A stretch of 8,101 nt of DNA. Origin: CAZFBR01 sp035353495 [NCBI: uncultured bacterium]. GTDB taxonomy: Bacteria > DAOPZR01. A program made the translations under genes and the position numbers. The first letter of the stretch is position 1. Each line of letters begins with the position of its first letter. The notes below the pieces were generated by a model. The model was given only the letters and a program-made list of their open reading frames with translations, made no database searches and was not told the DNA's origin. Positions 6,652 to 8,101 of the stretch are shown one piece after another. The stretch lies in assembly GCA_964517215.1 (NCBI GenBank), contig CAZFBR010000163.1, forward strand, positions 1-8,101. Reading direction: 5' to 3'.

Positions 6652-7452
6652 TTAGCGCAGCAGCAGCGGGAGCAGGGCGGCCAGCGCCAGGCAGATGAGC
6701 AGCGAGTCCAGGGCGCGCCAGCAGAGCGGGTTCAGGGCGGTGCGCTGCGGGGCGATCCCGTACAGCCGGCATTCCATGGCGACCGCCATATCGCCCGCAT
6801 GGCGGAAGGTGCGCATGAACACGGGTACCAGTACCGCCGCGATGGCGCGCAGACGGTTGAGCGGACCGCCGCGCTCGAAGGGTGCGCCGCGCGCGGTTTG
6901 CGCGCGGATGACCGTTTCAATTTCCTCCGTCAGCACGGGAAAAAAGCGGACGGCCAGCGCCAGCATCATGGCGAAATCGGCCACCGGCACACCCCAGCGC
7001 GTCAGGGGCGCGCCCAGCCGCTCGATACCTGCGCTCTGCTCGAACACCGTTGTGGTGGCGGTCAGCAGGCCGAAGGCGACGACCGCCAGGGCCAGCTGGC
7101 CGCAGAGCAGCAGGCCGTGCATGATCCCCTCGCGGGAGATGAACAGCCCGAGCGCGGTGCTTTCCCACAGAATTTCGCCGCTTTCCGCGCCGGCGGTGAA
7201 CAGCAGCGTCATCAGGAAGATGATCCACATACCGCGCAGGTTGCCGAGCACCAGTGCGGGTGCGACCCGGCTGAGCGCGAGTCCGGCCAGCGGGAAGAGC
7301 GCGCAATAACCGAGCGCGTGCCAGTCATCAGCGAAGAACACGGTGATGGCAAACGCCAGGGTGACCAGCAGCTTGGCGCGCGGATCGGCGCGATGGGCGA
7401 GCGAGGCGCCCGGCTCGTAGCGGCCGATGTTGAGATAGCGGTGGAATCTCAT
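6652..7452 (-). CDS. ecfT: ECF transporter transmembrane coupling protein EcfT (CbiQ family)
   Basis: A 266-residue inner-membrane protein, expected to couple ATP hydrolysis by EcfA-type ATPases to movement of a substrate-binding S component during vitamin or metal uptake. The N-terminus, with LAHRADPRAKLLVTLAF (18-34), matches the family's D-P-R-x-K opening. Hydrophobic segments follow at about 28-40, 46-68, 74-88, 110-134 and 157-173, with a final one at about 247-264. RFFPVL (169-174) leads into the cytoplasmic coupling helices. The first Ala-Arg-Gly motif is intact (TARG, 186-189). The second position reads MECRLYG (226-232), keeping only the Arg (R229). The length is normal. ATG at 7452 was chosen because it gives the canonical N-terminus and overlaps the ksgA stop; the frame is open further upstream but lies inside ksgA. 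No ATPase or S-component gene follows, because the next gene is convergent. The substrate cannot be inferred; partners may be encoded elsewhere or shared (group II ECF). Confidence 0.9.
   Translation of the reverse strand: MRFHRYLNIGRYEPGASLAHRADPRAKLLVTLAFAITVFFADDWHALGYCALFPLAGLALSRVAPALVLGNLRGMWIIFLMTLLFTAGAESGEILWESTALGLFISREGIMHGLLLCGQLALAVVAFGLLTATTTVFEQSAGIERLGAPLTRWGVPVADFAMMLALAVRFFPVLTEEIETVIRAQTARGAPFERGGPLNRLRAIAAVLVPVFMRTFRHAGDMAVAMECRLYGIAPQRTALNPLCWRALDSLLICLALAALLPLLLR
7449..7452 (-). other. ATGA stop/start overlap between ksgA and ecfT
   Basis: On the minus strand the ecfT ATG (7452-7450) overlaps the ksgA TGA (7451-7449). No purine-rich ribosome binding site is evident just upstream of the ATG, so ecfT is probably translated by coupling to ksgA and transcribed with it. 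Confidence 0.8.
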
Positions 7453-8101
7453 GATGCGGCGAGTATCGTCGCCCAGCGCAAAAACACCGCCGGCGGCACG
7501 CGTTCGGGCCGCGTGGCGGGAGGAATGCCGTCCGCGGCAAGGAGCGCCAGGGCGCGCTCGCGGTTGCCGCCCAGCGCGTGCGGCAGGGTGTTTGACAGCA
7601 TTTTGCGCCGGACGTGGAACAGCGAACGGACCAGCTTCTCCAGCACGATCAGCACGGCGGGTTCCGGCCGCGGCGCGACCGGCCGGGCGAGCAGCACGAG
7701 CGAATCGACCTGCGGGGGCGGATGGAAACTGCCGCGGCCGACGGCCAGCACCTGCTGCCAGTGCCAGACGCACTGGGCCACGACCGACAGGGCGCTGTAT
7801 TCCTTGCTGCCCGGCGCGGCCAGCAGGCGCTGGGCAAATTCCTTCTGCAGCATGATGGTCAGCGACCGCAGGTGCGCGGCCTCGCGGTTGCACAGGGCGA
7901 GGATGGGCGAGGAGAGGTTGTAGGGGAGATTGCCGACCAGATGCAGCGGCCCGCGGGCGGCAATCAGGCGCGGACCGACGTCGAGAATGTCGCCGGCGAC
8001 GCATTCCACGCCGGCGGTCGCCTGCCAGTGGGGGACGAGCAGCGGATCGAACTCAACCACGATCAGGTGCGCATGACGCCGCAGCAGCGGCCGGGTCAGG
8101 G
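7449..8101 (-). CDS. ksgA: 16S rRNA (adenine(1518)-N6/adenine(1519)-N6)-dimethyltransferase RsmA/KsgA (5' end cut by window edge)
   Basis: KsgA/RsmA dimethylates two adjacent adenosines near the 3' end of 16S rRNA, using S-adenosylmethionine, during late assembly of the small ribosomal subunit. The visible 216 residues start inside the SAM-binding Rossmann fold: LTRPLL followed by LIVVEFD, the acidic strand-2 motif that contacts SAM. GDILDV comes next, then the diagnostic catalytic motif NLPYNLSS. Downstream are MLQKEFAQRLLA, the SALSVVAQ segment, the FHPPPQVDS loop and the C-terminal RSLFHVRRKMLSNTL helix, all typical of the family. The GxGxGxLT motif and roughly the first 45-60 residues lie beyond the right edge. 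A GTG at 8060 could be read as a start, but it falls in the middle of the fold and the frame continues open upstream, so it was rejected. The C-terminus looks complete, and the stop overlaps the ecfT start. Confidence 0.95.
   Translation of the reverse strand, partial: LTRPLLRRHAHLIVVEFDPLLVPHWQATAGVECVAGDILDVGPRLIAARGPLHLVGNLPYNLSSPILALCNREAAHLRSLTIMLQKEFAQRLLAAPGSKEYSALSVVAQCVWHWQQVLAVGRGSFHPPPQVDSLVLLARPVAPRPEPAVLIVLEKLVRSLFHVRRKMLSNTLPHALGGNRERALALLAADGIPPATRPERVPPAVFLRWATILAAS

Noticed and set aside
6799-7923. Plus-strand 374-codon frame across ecfT and ksgA (and a 204-codon one at 6695-7309)
   Set aside because: They are antisense to two genes with clear family motifs, and the predicted peptides are Gly/Arg/Gln/Ser-rich without known features.
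7453-8004. N-terminal extension of EcfT by 184 codons
   Set aside because: The extension is an out-of-frame reading of ksgA, Arg/Ala/Pro-rich, and the EcfT family N-terminus starts at 7452.

Overview
The window is dense, high-GC bacterial DNA (roughly two thirds G+C by eye) with five protein genes, two of them cut by the window edges, and almost no intergenic space. It holds two convergent operon fragments: three sensory histidine kinases on the plus strand (1-6602) and ecfT with ksgA/rsmA on the minus strand (8101-6652). They meet tail to tail across 49 bases. The organism cannot be named. The GAF family, the LytS-type membrane sensor and the large multi-PAS kinase recall anaerobic, environmentally versatile bacteria such as deltaproteobacterial lineages or high-GC Firmicutes. 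That is inference from protein style only.

Plus strand: the first gene (3' part, from the left edge to 1529) is a soluble GAF-PAS sensor kinase with an NtrB/DctB-like HEMNQP phosphorylation box. It overlaps the next gene by 4 bases (ATGA). The second gene (1526-3331) is REC - coiled coil - GAF - HisKA - HATPase, a kinase with its receiver at the N-terminus. The third gene (3333-6602) begins one base after that stop. It encodes a membrane kinase with a LytS-type 5TM sensor, five PAS domains and a HisKA-HATPase core. The kinase cores of genes 2 and 3 are close paralogues, while the GAF domain of gene 2 is related to that of gene 1. The cluster therefore looks built by duplication and domain reassortment. 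No DNA-binding or enzymatic output regulator is visible; the only receiver is the one in gene 2, which makes it the obvious candidate for cross-talk or a relay among the three kinases.

Minus strand: ksgA/rsmA (16S rRNA dimethyladenosine transferase; its start lies beyond the right edge) overlaps ecfT by 4 bases (ATGA). EcfT is the transmembrane coupling subunit of an ECF vitamin/metal importer. No ECF ATPase or substrate-binding S component is in the window. The gap at 6603-6651 holds three imperfect tandem heptamers and only a weak hairpin. No tRNA, rRNA, mobile element, CRISPR array or promoter could be supported. Promoters of both operons must lie outside the window or within coding sequence.
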